NCBI GenBank assembly: GCA_945897725.1
Contig: CAMDFR010000001.1
Span: forward strand, 204,665 to 268,664
Source: Chitinophaga pinensis
Lineage (GTDB): Bacteria; Bacteroidota; Bacteroidia; Chitinophagales; CAMDFR01
Length of the DNA stretch: 64,000 bases
Direction: 5' to 3'
Under the pieces are notes generated by a model that was not told the DNA's origin, did no database searches, and worked only from the letters and a program-made list of their open reading frames with translations. This document shows positions 36,715 through 44,999 of the stretch, piece by piece. The number at the start of each line of letters is the position of its first letter. Positions within the stretch are counted from its first letter, which is position 1. The position numbers were made by a program, and so were the translations under genes.

Positions 36715-36772
36715 CTTAAGATAAAACAGAACATTACTAAAATATAAAGCAATAATTTAAACAAATTTCAAA

Positions 36773-36910
36773 ATGAAACAAAATGTTTCAATGCAAAAGA
36801 GTTTAAGAAAAAATGAAATCCCTTTACTAATCCATCTGGCTATGGCAAACTGTGAACTTGAAGGACTTGGAAAGGAATTTATTTATAAAATAAAAAGATT
36901 AAGAAGTTAA
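36773..36910 (+). CDS. 45-residue protein heading the TerB/SPFH gene set, unknown
   Basis: A short open frame from ATG (MKQNVSMQKSLRKNEIPLL) ending KIKRLRS one base before the next gene's ATG (TAAAATG junction), which argues for translational coupling. It has an amphipathic middle (LLIHLAMANCELEGLG) and a strongly basic C terminus. I do not recognise a family. Confidence 0.55.
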   Translation: MKQNVSMQKSLRKNEIPLLIHLAMANCELEGLGKEFIYKIKRLRS

Positions 36911-36911
36911 A

Positions 36912-37688
36912 ATGAATTCTGAATTAGAAAAACTAATTGACCTTACACTTGCTGACGGACAATTGTCCGACAAGGAAAGAACTGTTCTATTTCGTAAGGC
37001 AAAGGAACTAGGTGTTGACGAAGATGAACTTGAAGTTGTGCTTGATGGAAAATTATTTGCTTTACAAAAGAATTCACAAAGCAATTCCGTTAAATATGGG
37101 GACATCAAGAAATGTCCTTCTTGTAATGCACAAATAAATTCTTTTTCATCCGTTTGTGGTGATTGCGGTTATGAGTTTAGAAACATAGGGGCAAATAGTT
37201 CTGTTAAAGAGTTATCTCAAAAGTTGGACAATGTTGTTTCGGAATGTGGTACAAAGTCATATAAACATATGGTTGGCAGAGGATATAGTGACGAAGAAAC
37301 GGCAAGAACAGACGATATTGCAGCCAAGCAAAAACATGTAATTAAAAATTTTCCAGTTCCAAATACAAGGGAGGACATTTTAGAATTGCTTTATTTTATT
37401 CAACCAAAAATTGAGATAGGATTTCGGGCAGACAAGAATGTATTTGACTGGCGAAGCAAATACAGGGAAATAATTAATCGAGCAAAATCTTCTTATAAGT
37501 CAGATAAAAAAGTATTTGAGGAAATAGCACAAATGGAAAACAACCTAAAAAACAGCAATACCATAGGATATATTTTTTGCTTGTATTCTACTTCAAGTGC
37601 TAGTTTTAAATGGGTTTTATCAATGCTTGGTATTATAGTGGGTTGCGGCATAGCATACTTGATTTTAAAAACATTTAACATAAAGTAA
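36912..37688 (+). CDS. TerB-like domain, zinc-ribbon and C-terminal membrane anchor protein
   Basis: A 258-residue protein. Residues 1-50 (LIDLTLADGQLSDKERTVLF, then LGVDEDELEVVLDG) read as a TerB-like helical domain with its acidic metal-binding pattern. A zinc ribbon follows, with Cys68, Cys71, Cys82 and Cys85 (KCPSCNAQ, VCGDCGYEF). A helical linker (100-230) leads to one C-terminal membrane helix (WVLSMLGIIVGCGIAYLIL), which would anchor the protein with its domains in the cytoplasm. TerB domains occur in membrane-linked stress and phage-defence systems. It lies between a 45-residue ORF and an SPFH gene 5 bases downstream, suggesting one complex. No tellurium-resistance genes accompany it. 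Confidence 0.78.
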   Translation: MNSELEKLIDLTLADGQLSDKERTVLFRKAKELGVDEDELEVVLDGKLFALQKNSQSNSVKYGDIKKCPSCNAQINSFSSVCGDCGYEFRNIGANSSVKELSQKLDNVVSECGTKSYKHMVGRGYSDEETARTDDIAAKQKHVIKNFPVPNTREDILELLYFIQPKIEIGFRADKNVFDWRSKYREIINRAKSSYKSDKKVFEEIAQMENNLKNSNTIGYIFCLYSTSSASFKWVLSMLGIIVGCGIAYLILKTFNIK

Positions 37689-37693
37689 AAAAT

Positions 37694-38974
37694 ATGGCAC
37701 TATTCGGAAATAAAATAGAAGGCGGATTAATGGATGTAATCCGTTGCGATGAACAAGAATTTCTTGTATGGAAATGGCGTCCATCAGGCATTGACAATTC
37801 TACAAAGAAGGAAAATGCTATCCGTTATGGTAGTAGCTTACGTGTCAAAGACGGCGAACTGGCCATTTTTATGTATCAACAAAATGACGGAACAATGCTG
37901 GAATACATACTTGGACCTCACGACGACACAATTAAAACAGCCAACTTTCCAATTCTGACAAACATTGTAGGCGCTGCTTTTGGTGGCAGCTCACCATTTC
38001 AAGCGGAAATTTATTTTATCAATTTAGCGGGAAATAACCAAATTAAATTCGGCATTCCATATTTTGATGTTTTCGACCCACGCTTTCCAGATTTAGGCGT
38101 TCCTTGTGCAGTTCGTGGCAGCTTAACATTTAATCTTACTGACTACAAATCATTTATTAAACTTAATCGCCTTCGTGAATTTGACCTTGAAGATTTTAAA
38201 AATCAAATCAAAGATTTTTTTATTCGTAAAGCAAAATCAATTTTGCTCAACATACCTATTGATGAGAATATTCCTGTAATGCAATTAGAAAGAAAAATTG
38301 ATGACATAGGAGATTTTGTAAAATCAAAAATAAAAACTGTTCTTGAAGAAGATTTTGGGATAAATCTAAAACGTATTGATATTAGTGCAATAGAATTAGA
38401 TCATGAAAATTCAAATTACGTACAACTTAAAAAATCTACTGCCGACCAACAGACAAAATTCATTGAAGCTAAAACAGACATTGAGATTACCAATCTTGAA
38501 GAGACAACGAGAATAAAGCGAAAAGATTTAGAATTGGGAGTTGAGGGAAGCAATTTTGCGGTACATCAGCTCAACCAACAAACAGATGTTTTAAAAACTG
38601 CCGCTGAAAATCTTGGAGAAATGGGTAATGTAAATCTCGGTGGTGGCGGTGATGGCGGAGGATTAAATCCGGTTGGTCTTATGATGGGCATGGGAATAGG
38701 AGGTGCAATGGGAAATCAAATGGGCGGAATGATGACAAACCTTAACAAGACACAGCCACCACCACCACCAATTTTATCATATCATATTTCTCTAAGCGGT
38801 CAGCAAGCCGGCCCTTTTAATATTGACCAACTCAAACAATTTGCTCAGGGCGGACAATTCACAAAAAACCACCATGTGTGGAAGGAAGGTATGACAGGTT
38901 GGGAATTAGCAAGTAATGTTCAGGAACTTGCCATTGTATTTTCTGTTGTTCCACCACCGCCTCCAACAATTTAA
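37694..38974 (+). CDS. SPFH-domain protein with C-terminal GYF_2 domain
   Basis: A 426-residue protein. Residues about 1-290 form an SPFH/YdjI-type domain ('virion core protein' family): NKIEGGLMDVIRCDEQEFLV, VKDGELAIFMYQQNDGT, then a long helical stretch (KFIEAKTDIEITNLEETTR). A Gly/Met-rich linker follows (about 310-345), then poly-Pro and a GYF_2 domain (GPFNIDQLKQFAQGG, VWKEGMTGWELA) and a PPPPPTI tail. GYF domains bind Pro-rich ligands, and the protein carries two Pro runs itself, so self-association is possible. SPFH proteins build rings or scaffolds at membranes. It is 5 bases after the TerB/zinc-ribbon gene. Confidence 0.85.
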   Translation: MALFGNKIEGGLMDVIRCDEQEFLVWKWRPSGIDNSTKKENAIRYGSSLRVKDGELAIFMYQQNDGTMLEYILGPHDDTIKTANFPILTNIVGAAFGGSSPFQAEIYFINLAGNNQIKFGIPYFDVFDPRFPDLGVPCAVRGSLTFNLTDYKSFIKLNRLREFDLEDFKNQIKDFFIRKAKSILLNIPIDENIPVMQLERKIDDIGDFVKSKIKTVLEEDFGINLKRIDISAIELDHENSNYVQLKKSTADQQTKFIEAKTDIEITNLEETTRIKRKDLELGVEGSNFAVHQLNQQTDVLKTAAENLGEMGNVNLGGGGDGGGLNPVGLMMGMGIGGAMGNQMGGMMTNLNKTQPPPPPILSYHISLSGQQAGPFNIDQLKQFAQGGQFTKNHHVWKEGMTGWELASNVQELAIVFSVVPPPPPTI

Positions 38975-39016
38975 ACTTACAGACAACGAAAATTAATTTT
39001 AAGTGTTTCGCCATGT

Positions 39017-39036
39017 CAGGTACTAGCGCCTGACAA
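39017..39036. repeat. Short hairpin after the SPFH gene
   Basis: TGTCAGG pairs with CCTGACA around an 8-base loop, about 40 bases after the SPFH stop. It may be a weak terminator or the right edge of the accessory stretch; no T-run follows directly. The rest of 38975-39205 holds no gene that I can see. Confidence 0.4.
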
Positions 39037-39205
39037 CGTGTTTTTACAAAAATCACGATTAAATTTACGAATGTTCCTATACTGGCTTTATTTTTTTCTT
39101 CCCTCAGTATCACTCCTTGGAGGACGCTGAGAACCACTCTTATCTCTTGGCTCGAGTGTTTTTCTCTCGTGTTTAAAAGCGCTGTAATACATTTATACCT
39201 TCTTA

Positions 39206-39234
39206 TTTGTTTACCTTATTTAGTATTACCTTTG
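39206..39234 (+). promoter_or_regulatory. uvrA promoter (TTTG-N17-TACCTTTG)
   Basis: A -33 TTTG (39206-39209) is 17 bases from a -7 TACCTTTG (39227-39234), a full match to the Bacteroidota promoter. The extended form TACCTTTGCACC also occurs upstream of atpB. Confidence 0.65.
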
Positions 39235-39256
39235 CACCTTGATTTAGGTAAGTTTA

Positions 39257-42040
39257 ATGCAAAAAGAAGACCACAACATCATTATTAAAGGCGCGCGCGA
39301 GCACAATTTAAAGAACGTGGATATTGTTTTGCCCAAAAACAAATTAATTGTTTTTACGGGTGTGTCTGGTTCAGGAAAATCTTCCTTATGTATGGACACG
39401 CTTTATGCAGAAGGACAAAGAAGATATGTAGAAAGTCTTTCTTCCTATGCTCGTCAATTCTTAATGCGAATGAACAAACCAGATGTAGACAGCATCAAAG
39501 GAATTTGTCCAGCCATCGCCGTTGAACAAAAGGTAACAACAAAAACAACCAGAAGCACGGTAGGTACCCTTACAGAAGTATACGACTACCTTCGTTTACT
39601 TTTTGCCCGTATTGGCAAAACATATTCGCCTATAAGCGGAGACCTTGTAAAAAAGCATGAGATAAATGACGTGGTGGATTTTATCTTCTCTTTTAAACCA
39701 GAAACTAAGATACAAATCCTAGCCCCTGTAACTATACACCAAGAACTAAAGACAGAGCTAAACCTGTTGCTGCAGAAAGGTTATAGTAGAGTGGTATGGA
39801 ACGATACTTTATATAAAATAGAAGAACTACAAGCTTTAAAAACGTCTCCCAAAGCATCCAATCTATTATATGTTCTTATTGACCGTATCACGGCAGAGAA
39901 CACAGACGAGAATCGTTCACGTGTAGCAGACTCCGTACAGACTGCGTTTTATGAAAGTCATGGCGAATGTTTCATAGAGGTGGTAGGTCACTCCAAACAA
40001 TTATTCAACAATCGTTTTGAACTAGATGGTGTAAAGTTTGAAGAGCCAACCCAACACTTTTTTAATTTTAATAATTCATTTGGTGCCTGTAAAACATGTG
40101 AAGGTTTTGGGACCGTGATTGGTATTGATGAGGACTTAATTATTCCAGATAAAAGCCTTTCCGTTTACGAACAAGCAATTGCCTCTTGGCGTGGTGAAAA
40201 AATGAAAGAATGGAATGACAATTTGATAAAAAACGCCTCTAAATTTGACTTCCCAATTCATAGAGCCATTCAGGACCTAGACATAAAGGATCGCAAACTA
40301 TTATGGACAGGAAACGAATATTTTGAAGGACTGACAGCCTTTTTTAAATATATAGAATCCCAAAGTTATAAAATTCAGTACAGAGTAATGTTGTCTAGAT
40401 ATCGTGGTAAAACCGCCTGTCTAGATTGCCAGGGTTCGCGTATTCGTTCTGACAGTGATTATGTAAAAATAGATGGCAAGTGTCTTTCAGAAATATTGTT
40501 GATGCCCATTGATGAGGTTGCTTCATTCTTTAAGACAATTCATTTAACGCCTCAAGAAACGAAGATCGCCGAAAGAATTATTGAAGAGATCAACAACCGC
40601 TTAACGGTAATGGTAGAGATTGGTTTGGGATATTTATCACTCAATCGATTTTCAAACACTTTAAGTGGCGGTGAAACACAAAGGATAAATCTTACAAGAA
40701 TTTTAGGAAGCAACCTAACAGAATCGATGTATATGTTGGACGAACCAAGTATTGGCTTACATTCCAAAGACACCGAAAAATTGATTTCTGTGATAAAGTC
40801 ATTGCGCGACATGGGAAATACCGTGATTGTAGTAGAACACGATGAAGAAATGATTAGAGAGGCAGATCATTTGGTAGATATGGGACCATATGCTGGAAGA
40901 TTTGGAGGAGAAGTCGTCTTTAATGGAAATGCAAGAGATATTGCTTCAGCGACCAATAGTCTCACCGGAAAATATTTAACAGGAAAACTATCCATTGAAA
41001 CACCAAAGCAAAGAAGAAAATTTACGAATAGTATTCAAATTATTGGCGCATCTCAGCACAACTTAAAAAATGTAGATGCTAAATTCCCACTAAATGTGTT
41101 AACTATTGTTACTGGCGTTTCAGGAAGTGGGAAAACTACATTGGTAAAAAAGATTCTATACCCCGCAATGGCCAACCTTATAGATGATGGTATAAGTGAA
41201 AAGCCAGGTACTTTTAGAGAATTAAAGGGCGAGTATAAGCAGATCAAAGGCGTTGAAATGATAGATCAAAATCCCCTTGGTCGAACTTCTAGAAGTAATG
41301 CTGTAACGTACACAAAAAGTTATGATTCCATTCGTGAATTGTTTGCATCGCAACAACTTTCAAAAATGAGAGGCTATAAGGCTAAAGACTTTTCTTTCAA
41401 TGTAGAAGGAGGAAGATGCGAAACCTGTAAAGGTGACGGTGAAGTTTTGGTTGAAATGCAGTTCTTAGCAGACATACACCTAACTTGCGAAAATTGCAAA
41501 GGAAAAAGGTTTAAGACTGACACCTTGGAGGTGACCTATAATGAAAAAAATATTTTCGATGTATTAGATTTAAGTGTAGATGAAGCTATCGACTTTTTTC
41601 AATCACACGCAGATATTCATGCAAGACTAAAACCATTGCAAGATATTGGTTTGGGATATATTAAGCTTGGTCAAAGCACAAGCACCTTAAGTGGTGGCGA
41701 GGCTCAAAGACTTAAGCTAGCTTCTTTTTTGGGCAAGGGGGCTGTTAGCTATCCGATTCTATTTATCTTTGATGAGCCTACCACGGGTTTACATTTTTAC
41801 GATATTGAAAAACTATTAATAGCATTTAATGAATTGATTAAATTGGGGCACACCATTGTAGTCATTGAGCATAATCTTGATGTTGTTAAGTGCGCCGATT
41901 GGTTGATAGACTTAGGTCCTGAAGGTGGTAAAAATGGTGGCCAAATTATGTACCAAGGGGTACCTGAAGGTATATTAGATGTATCTGCTAGCCACACTTC
42001 TCGATACCTAGTCTCCAAACTAGCGATGATTAAAAACTAA
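39257..42040 (+). CDS. uvrA: Excinuclease ABC subunit A
   Basis: A 927-residue damage-recognition ATPase of nucleotide excision repair; with UvrB it scans DNA for bulky lesions. Two ABC modules are visible: Walker A GVSGSGKSS (35-43) and GVSGSGKTT (about 620), and signatures LSGGETQRINL and LSGGEAQRLKLA. The C-terminal zinc finger is intact (CETCKGDG...CENCKG). The first zinc module keeps CKTCEGFG, but the expected CxxC about 20 residues before it is absent (RFELDGVKFEEP), a variant I recall from Bacteroidota UvrA. It has its own promoter and a separate gene begins 12 bases downstream. Confidence 0.95.
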   Translation: MQKEDHNIIIKGAREHNLKNVDIVLPKNKLIVFTGVSGSGKSSLCMDTLYAEGQRRYVESLSSYARQFLMRMNKPDVDSIKGICPAIAVEQKVTTKTTRSTVGTLTEVYDYLRLLFARIGKTYSPISGDLVKKHEINDVVDFIFSFKPETKIQILAPVTIHQELKTELNLLLQKGYSRVVWNDTLYKIEELQALKTSPKASNLLYVLIDRITAENTDENRSRVADSVQTAFYESHGECFIEVVGHSKQLFNNRFELDGVKFEEPTQHFFNFNNSFGACKTCEGFGTVIGIDEDLIIPDKSLSVYEQAIASWRGEKMKEWNDNLIKNASKFDFPIHRAIQDLDIKDRKLLWTGNEYFEGLTAFFKYIESQSYKIQYRVMLSRYRGKTACLDCQGSRIRSDSDYVKIDGKCLSEILLMPIDEVASFFKTIHLTPQETKIAERIIEEINNRLTVMVEIGLGYLSLNRFSNTLSGGETQRINLTRILGSNLTESMYMLDEPSIGLHSKDTEKLISVIKSLRDMGNTVIVVEHDEEMIREADHLVDMGPYAGRFGGEVVFNGNARDIASATNSLTGKYLTGKLSIETPKQRRKFTNSIQIIGASQHNLKNVDAKFPLNVLTIVTGVSGSGKTTLVKKILYPAMANLIDDGISEKPGTFRELKGEYKQIKGVEMIDQNPLGRTSRSNAVTYTKSYDSIRELFASQQLSKMRGYKAKDFSFNVEGGRCETCKGDGEVLVEMQFLADIHLTCENCKGKRFKTDTLEVTYNEKNIFDVLDLSVDEAIDFFQSHADIHARLKPLQDIGLGYIKLGQSTSTLSGGEAQRLKLASFLGKGAVSYPILFIFDEPTTGLHFYDIEKLLIAFNELIKLGHTIVVIEHNLDVVKCADWLIDLGPEGGKNGGQIMYQGVPEGILDVSASHTSRYLVSKLAMIKN

Positions 42041-42052
42041 AATTTCTACCCT

Positions 42053-43732
42053 TTGAAAAAAATCATTTCAACTCTTGCGCTATTTGTACTTTTCTGTTCC
42101 TTCACTTTTGCCATTGATTTTAATGGCTTGATAAAAGATGAGTTAACATCAATTCCTGTTGAGGGTGCTATGGTAAGAGTTTTTAAAAACAATGATCAAA
42201 TAGCTAGTGTAAAAACCAATGAAGAAGGACGTTTCAGTATCCCTTTATTAATGGGCTTTGATTATAAAGTTTATATTGATAAGACCTCCTATGAACAATT
42301 GCGAGTAAATGTTAGTACTAATTTTTCTTCATCCATCACAGAACTTCCCTTCTTAGATTTACGCTTAGTAAAAACGAAGGAGAAACTTAGTAGTCCACCC
42401 ATTGCTGTGAATTTGGTTGGAAAACTGTACCACCTACAATTGGGTGGGCTAGAAGCTGAACAGATTAACGTCAAAAACAATTTGACTGGTGAGATGCAAA
42501 CAACCACAACACTTTCAAACGGAAACTATAGTGTACAAATTGCTCCAAACTCAAATTACACCATTACAATCAATACTAACGGCTCCTATCCAGAATATGC
42601 GTATGCCCCTATTTATTTAAACACGACAGGCATTGATACATCGATACAAATTATTAGAAATTTTGAAAACAAAGGCTTAATAATCGAAACAGAAATTAAA
42701 TCTCCTATACTCCTACCAACAAGCAATATTGAAAAAAAAGAGCAAACGACTACCATCATCCCTAACAAGGCGTCAAGCCATAACGTAATAAGAGATACAA
42801 GCACGAACAAAAGCAAAGCTGAAGTCATAAAGGACAAGGACAAGGCACTTTTAAAATCATTAAATATTAAGTACGAAAAATTGTTAGCTGCCGATAGTCT
42901 CAATGGAATAAAAGATAAAATGGTAGCAAGAAATATGGTGGTTAAATTTTATGATGAAGAAAAAAATCCTGATACAAAAACCAACAAGATCTCTTCTCGT
43001 GAAAGAAGTACACCGGCAACAAAAGTAATGTTGAGAAGTTCAGACACTTTGCAAAGCAACAATTCTACTGAGACCAAAAAAGATGTTCAAACATTCAATG
43101 ACACTTCTTCCAATAAAAAAACAGAAACACTTCCAACTATTCTTAATGAACAATCGAGCGAAAAAGCGGTTAGCAATGATTATCAGAAAGCGATTGACAA
43201 AACAGCTACAGATAAAAGAATTGATTCTATAATTGGCACCGCTACGAGATTTATGCATCGAGAATCGACAACAATTGACAAGACTAAAACTGACGCAGTG
43301 CAACAAACAAACCCAGAAACAACCAACATTAAAATAGATGTTTCTTTACCGATTAAAATAGACGAAGAAAGAACACCCGTTATCAATGATAAAATATACT
43401 ATGCAGAAGGTAAAGCATTGCTAGATACGAATGCCATTGGATTTCTAACAATAATTGCTAATAGACTAAAATCAAATCCTAATTCAAAGGTAGAAATAGC
43501 TGTACATAGCGACTTAAATGACGAGGCAAGTATTGCTGACTACATCTGTAAGTTGAGAATAAAAAAAATTGTAGATCTAATGATTAATACCCTTGGAGTC
43601 AACTTTCAACAATTAGTGGTCAGAAGTGTGGGGATTAACGAGCCGGCAAACAATTGTAAAAAGGGAAACACCACATGTACAGCATTGGATCATCAAATGA
43701 ATAGAAGAACTGAAATAAAATATTTAAACTAG
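42053..43732 (+). CDS. OmpA-like outer-membrane protein with N-terminal Cna-B/CarboxypepD-like domains
   Basis: A 559-residue exported protein. The TTG at 42053 gives an ideal signal peptide (MKKIISTLALFVLFCSFTFA), so I accept it. A carboxypeptidase-regulatory-like Ig domain follows (GLIKDELTSIPVEGAMVRVF, about 22-105), then a second similar one (about 120-200). A long Thr/Lys/Ser-rich spacer (220-440) is probably disordered. The C-terminal 115 residues resemble an OmpA peptidoglycan-binding domain (IYYAEGKALLDTNAIGFLTI, then NSKVEIAVHSDLND and MNRRTEIKYLN). It may tether the outer membrane to peptidoglycan. It follows uvrA by 12 bases but is unrelated in function. Confidence 0.75.
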   Translation: MKKIISTLALFVLFCSFTFAIDFNGLIKDELTSIPVEGAMVRVFKNNDQIASVKTNEEGRFSIPLLMGFDYKVYIDKTSYEQLRVNVSTNFSSSITELPFLDLRLVKTKEKLSSPPIAVNLVGKLYHLQLGGLEAEQINVKNNLTGEMQTTTTLSNGNYSVQIAPNSNYTITINTNGSYPEYAYAPIYLNTTGIDTSIQIIRNFENKGLIIETEIKSPILLPTSNIEKKEQTTTIIPNKASSHNVIRDTSTNKSKAEVIKDKDKALLKSLNIKYEKLLAADSLNGIKDKMVARNMVVKFYDEEKNPDTKTNKISSRERSTPATKVMLRSSDTLQSNNSTETKKDVQTFNDTSSNKKTETLPTILNEQSSEKAVSNDYQKAIDKTATDKRIDSIIGTATRFMHRESTTIDKTKTDAVQQTNPETTNIKIDVSLPIKIDEERTPVINDKIYYAEGKALLDTNAIGFLTIIANRLKSNPNSKVEIAVHSDLNDEASIADYICKLRIKKIVDLMINTLGVNFQQLVVRSVGINEPANNCKKGNTTCTALDHQMNRRTEIKYLN

Positions 43733-43872
43733 ACGTTCTTTATATGCCTATCGCTGACTCTTTCACTATGAAAGCCTTTAGGACATTGACACTTTTTATA
43801 GTTTATACAAGAGGAGATAAAAATCGTCAACATCATACTCAACAACATGAGAGAAAAATATTTTTTGATCAT
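43729..43872 (-). CDS. 47-residue lipoprotein
   Basis: A short frame from an ATG (MIKKYFSLMLLSMMLTIF) with a convincing lipobox (ISSC, Cys about 20) and a small mature part (INYKKCQCPKGFHSERVSD). The tiny Cys/Lys/Pro-rich mature chain resembles short lipoproteins scattered in Bacteroidota genomes. Its stop overlaps the stop of the OmpA-like gene on the other strand. Confidence 0.6.
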   Translation of the reverse strand: MIKKYFSLMLLSMMLTIFISSCINYKKCQCPKGFHSERVSDRHIKNV

Positions 43873-43925
43873 TTTGCATTTATTGTCCTTCAAAACTAAC
43901 GAATTATTCAACATAATATTATAAA

Positions 43926-44999
43926 ATGCAAGAGGATTTTTACAATGGATTTTTGATTGCTCCATTAAACTGGGGACTAGGACATGCTACAAGATGTGTC
44001 CCAATTATCCGATACTTAATGGATAAAAAAATAAGGGTCGTTATTGCTTCTGATGGCGAAGCACTGGCTTATCTAAAAAAGGAGTTTCCAACTCTAAACT
44101 ACGAAGTGCTTCCATCCTATAATGTAGAATATACGCCAGACAATAGATTCATCTCGAATATGTTTCGCCAATTACCAAAATTTATTAAAGCTTATCTTGA
44201 CGAAAAAGCCTGTATAGATGACATCATTCGAAAACATAATATCTCGAAAATCATCTCTGACAACCGCTATGGATGTCATCATAAAGACACAAAAAACATT
44301 TTAATTACCCATCAACTACGTCCGAATTTTACTGGAGTACTGAGCTATTTAAATTGGCCAATAGAACAAATTCTTAGACTTATTTTTGACAATTTTAATA
44401 TGGTATGGGTCCCTGACGATGAGTCATCCAATTTAACTGGTGCACTATCTTCACTGCCCATTGCAGATAAAAAATATATTGGTATACTCAGTCGATTTGA
44501 AAAACCTGAATCGCATTTGATCACCAATGAAATCCTTGTCATTCTTTCAGGTGTAGAACCTCAAAGAAGCATACTAGAAGAAAAGATTATTGAGCAGCTT
44601 AAGTGCTTACAATTAACATCAGTTATTGTCTCGGGTATTGATGACGACAATAAAATAGAAAACATCAATTCATACATCACCAAATATCAAAGACTTGATA
44701 CAAAAGCACTTTCTATCCTAATAAGCGAAAGCAAATATATCATATGCCGTTCTGGTTATTCATCTATCATGGACCTTGCTGTGCTTGGAAAGAAAGCCCT
44801 GCTGATTCCTACTCCAGGACAAACAGAACAAGAATACCTCGCACTAAAATTAATGAATGAAAAAAAGTTTTTGATGCAAAATCAACAAGACTTAAACATA
44901 GAGCAAGCATTGAAACAAATAGAAGATTATTCTGGCATTCTTTTGCCTTCTTCTCAAACAAATCATTTTAAAGATCTAATAAACAAACTACTGGATTAG
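43926..44999 (+). CDS. MurG-like glycosyltransferase (GT28-type fold)
   Basis: A 357-residue cytosolic or membrane-associated protein. LIAPLNWGLGHATRCVPIIR at residues 10-29 is the glycine loop of GT-B transferases of the MurG/UDP-GlcNAc group. The C-terminal half has ILISESKYIICRSGYSSIMD and KKALLIPTPGQTEQEYLA, matching the nucleotide-sugar and acceptor motifs of GT28. It probably transfers a sugar to a lipid or glycan; the substrate is not determined. Its stop overlaps by 4 bases the convergent OmpA/PD40 gene. Confidence 0.85.
   Translation: MQEDFYNGFLIAPLNWGLGHATRCVPIIRYLMDKKIRVVIASDGEALAYLKKEFPTLNYEVLPSYNVEYTPDNRFISNMFRQLPKFIKAYLDEKACIDDIIRKHNISKIISDNRYGCHHKDTKNILITHQLRPNFTGVLSYLNWPIEQILRLIFDNFNMVWVPDDESSNLTGALSSLPIADKKYIGILSRFEKPESHLITNEILVILSGVEPQRSILEEKIIEQLKCLQLTSVIVSGIDDDNKIENINSYITKYQRLDTKALSILISESKYIICRSGYSSIMDLAVLGKKALLIPTPGQTEQEYLALKLMNEKKFLMQNQQDLNIEQALKQIEDYSGILLPSSQTNHFKDLINKLLD

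Larger units (their letters stand above)
36017..36772. other. Gene-poor accessory intergenic stretch
   Basis: About 750 bases without a convincing gene. It contains a motif shared with the 16.3-kb structured element (36099-36120), two adjacent perfect hairpins (36209-36279), a weak minus-strand 62-codon frame from GTG (36315-36503), and a TAnnTTTG element at 36707. The 36560-36650 part resembles intergenic sequence I recall from accessory regions of other Bacteroidota; this is unverified. Confidence 0.45.

Noticed and set aside
38859..39137. 92-codon minus-strand frame at the end of the SPFH gene
   Set aside because: It overlaps the GYF domain coding region and continues into non-coding DNA with no protein-like features.
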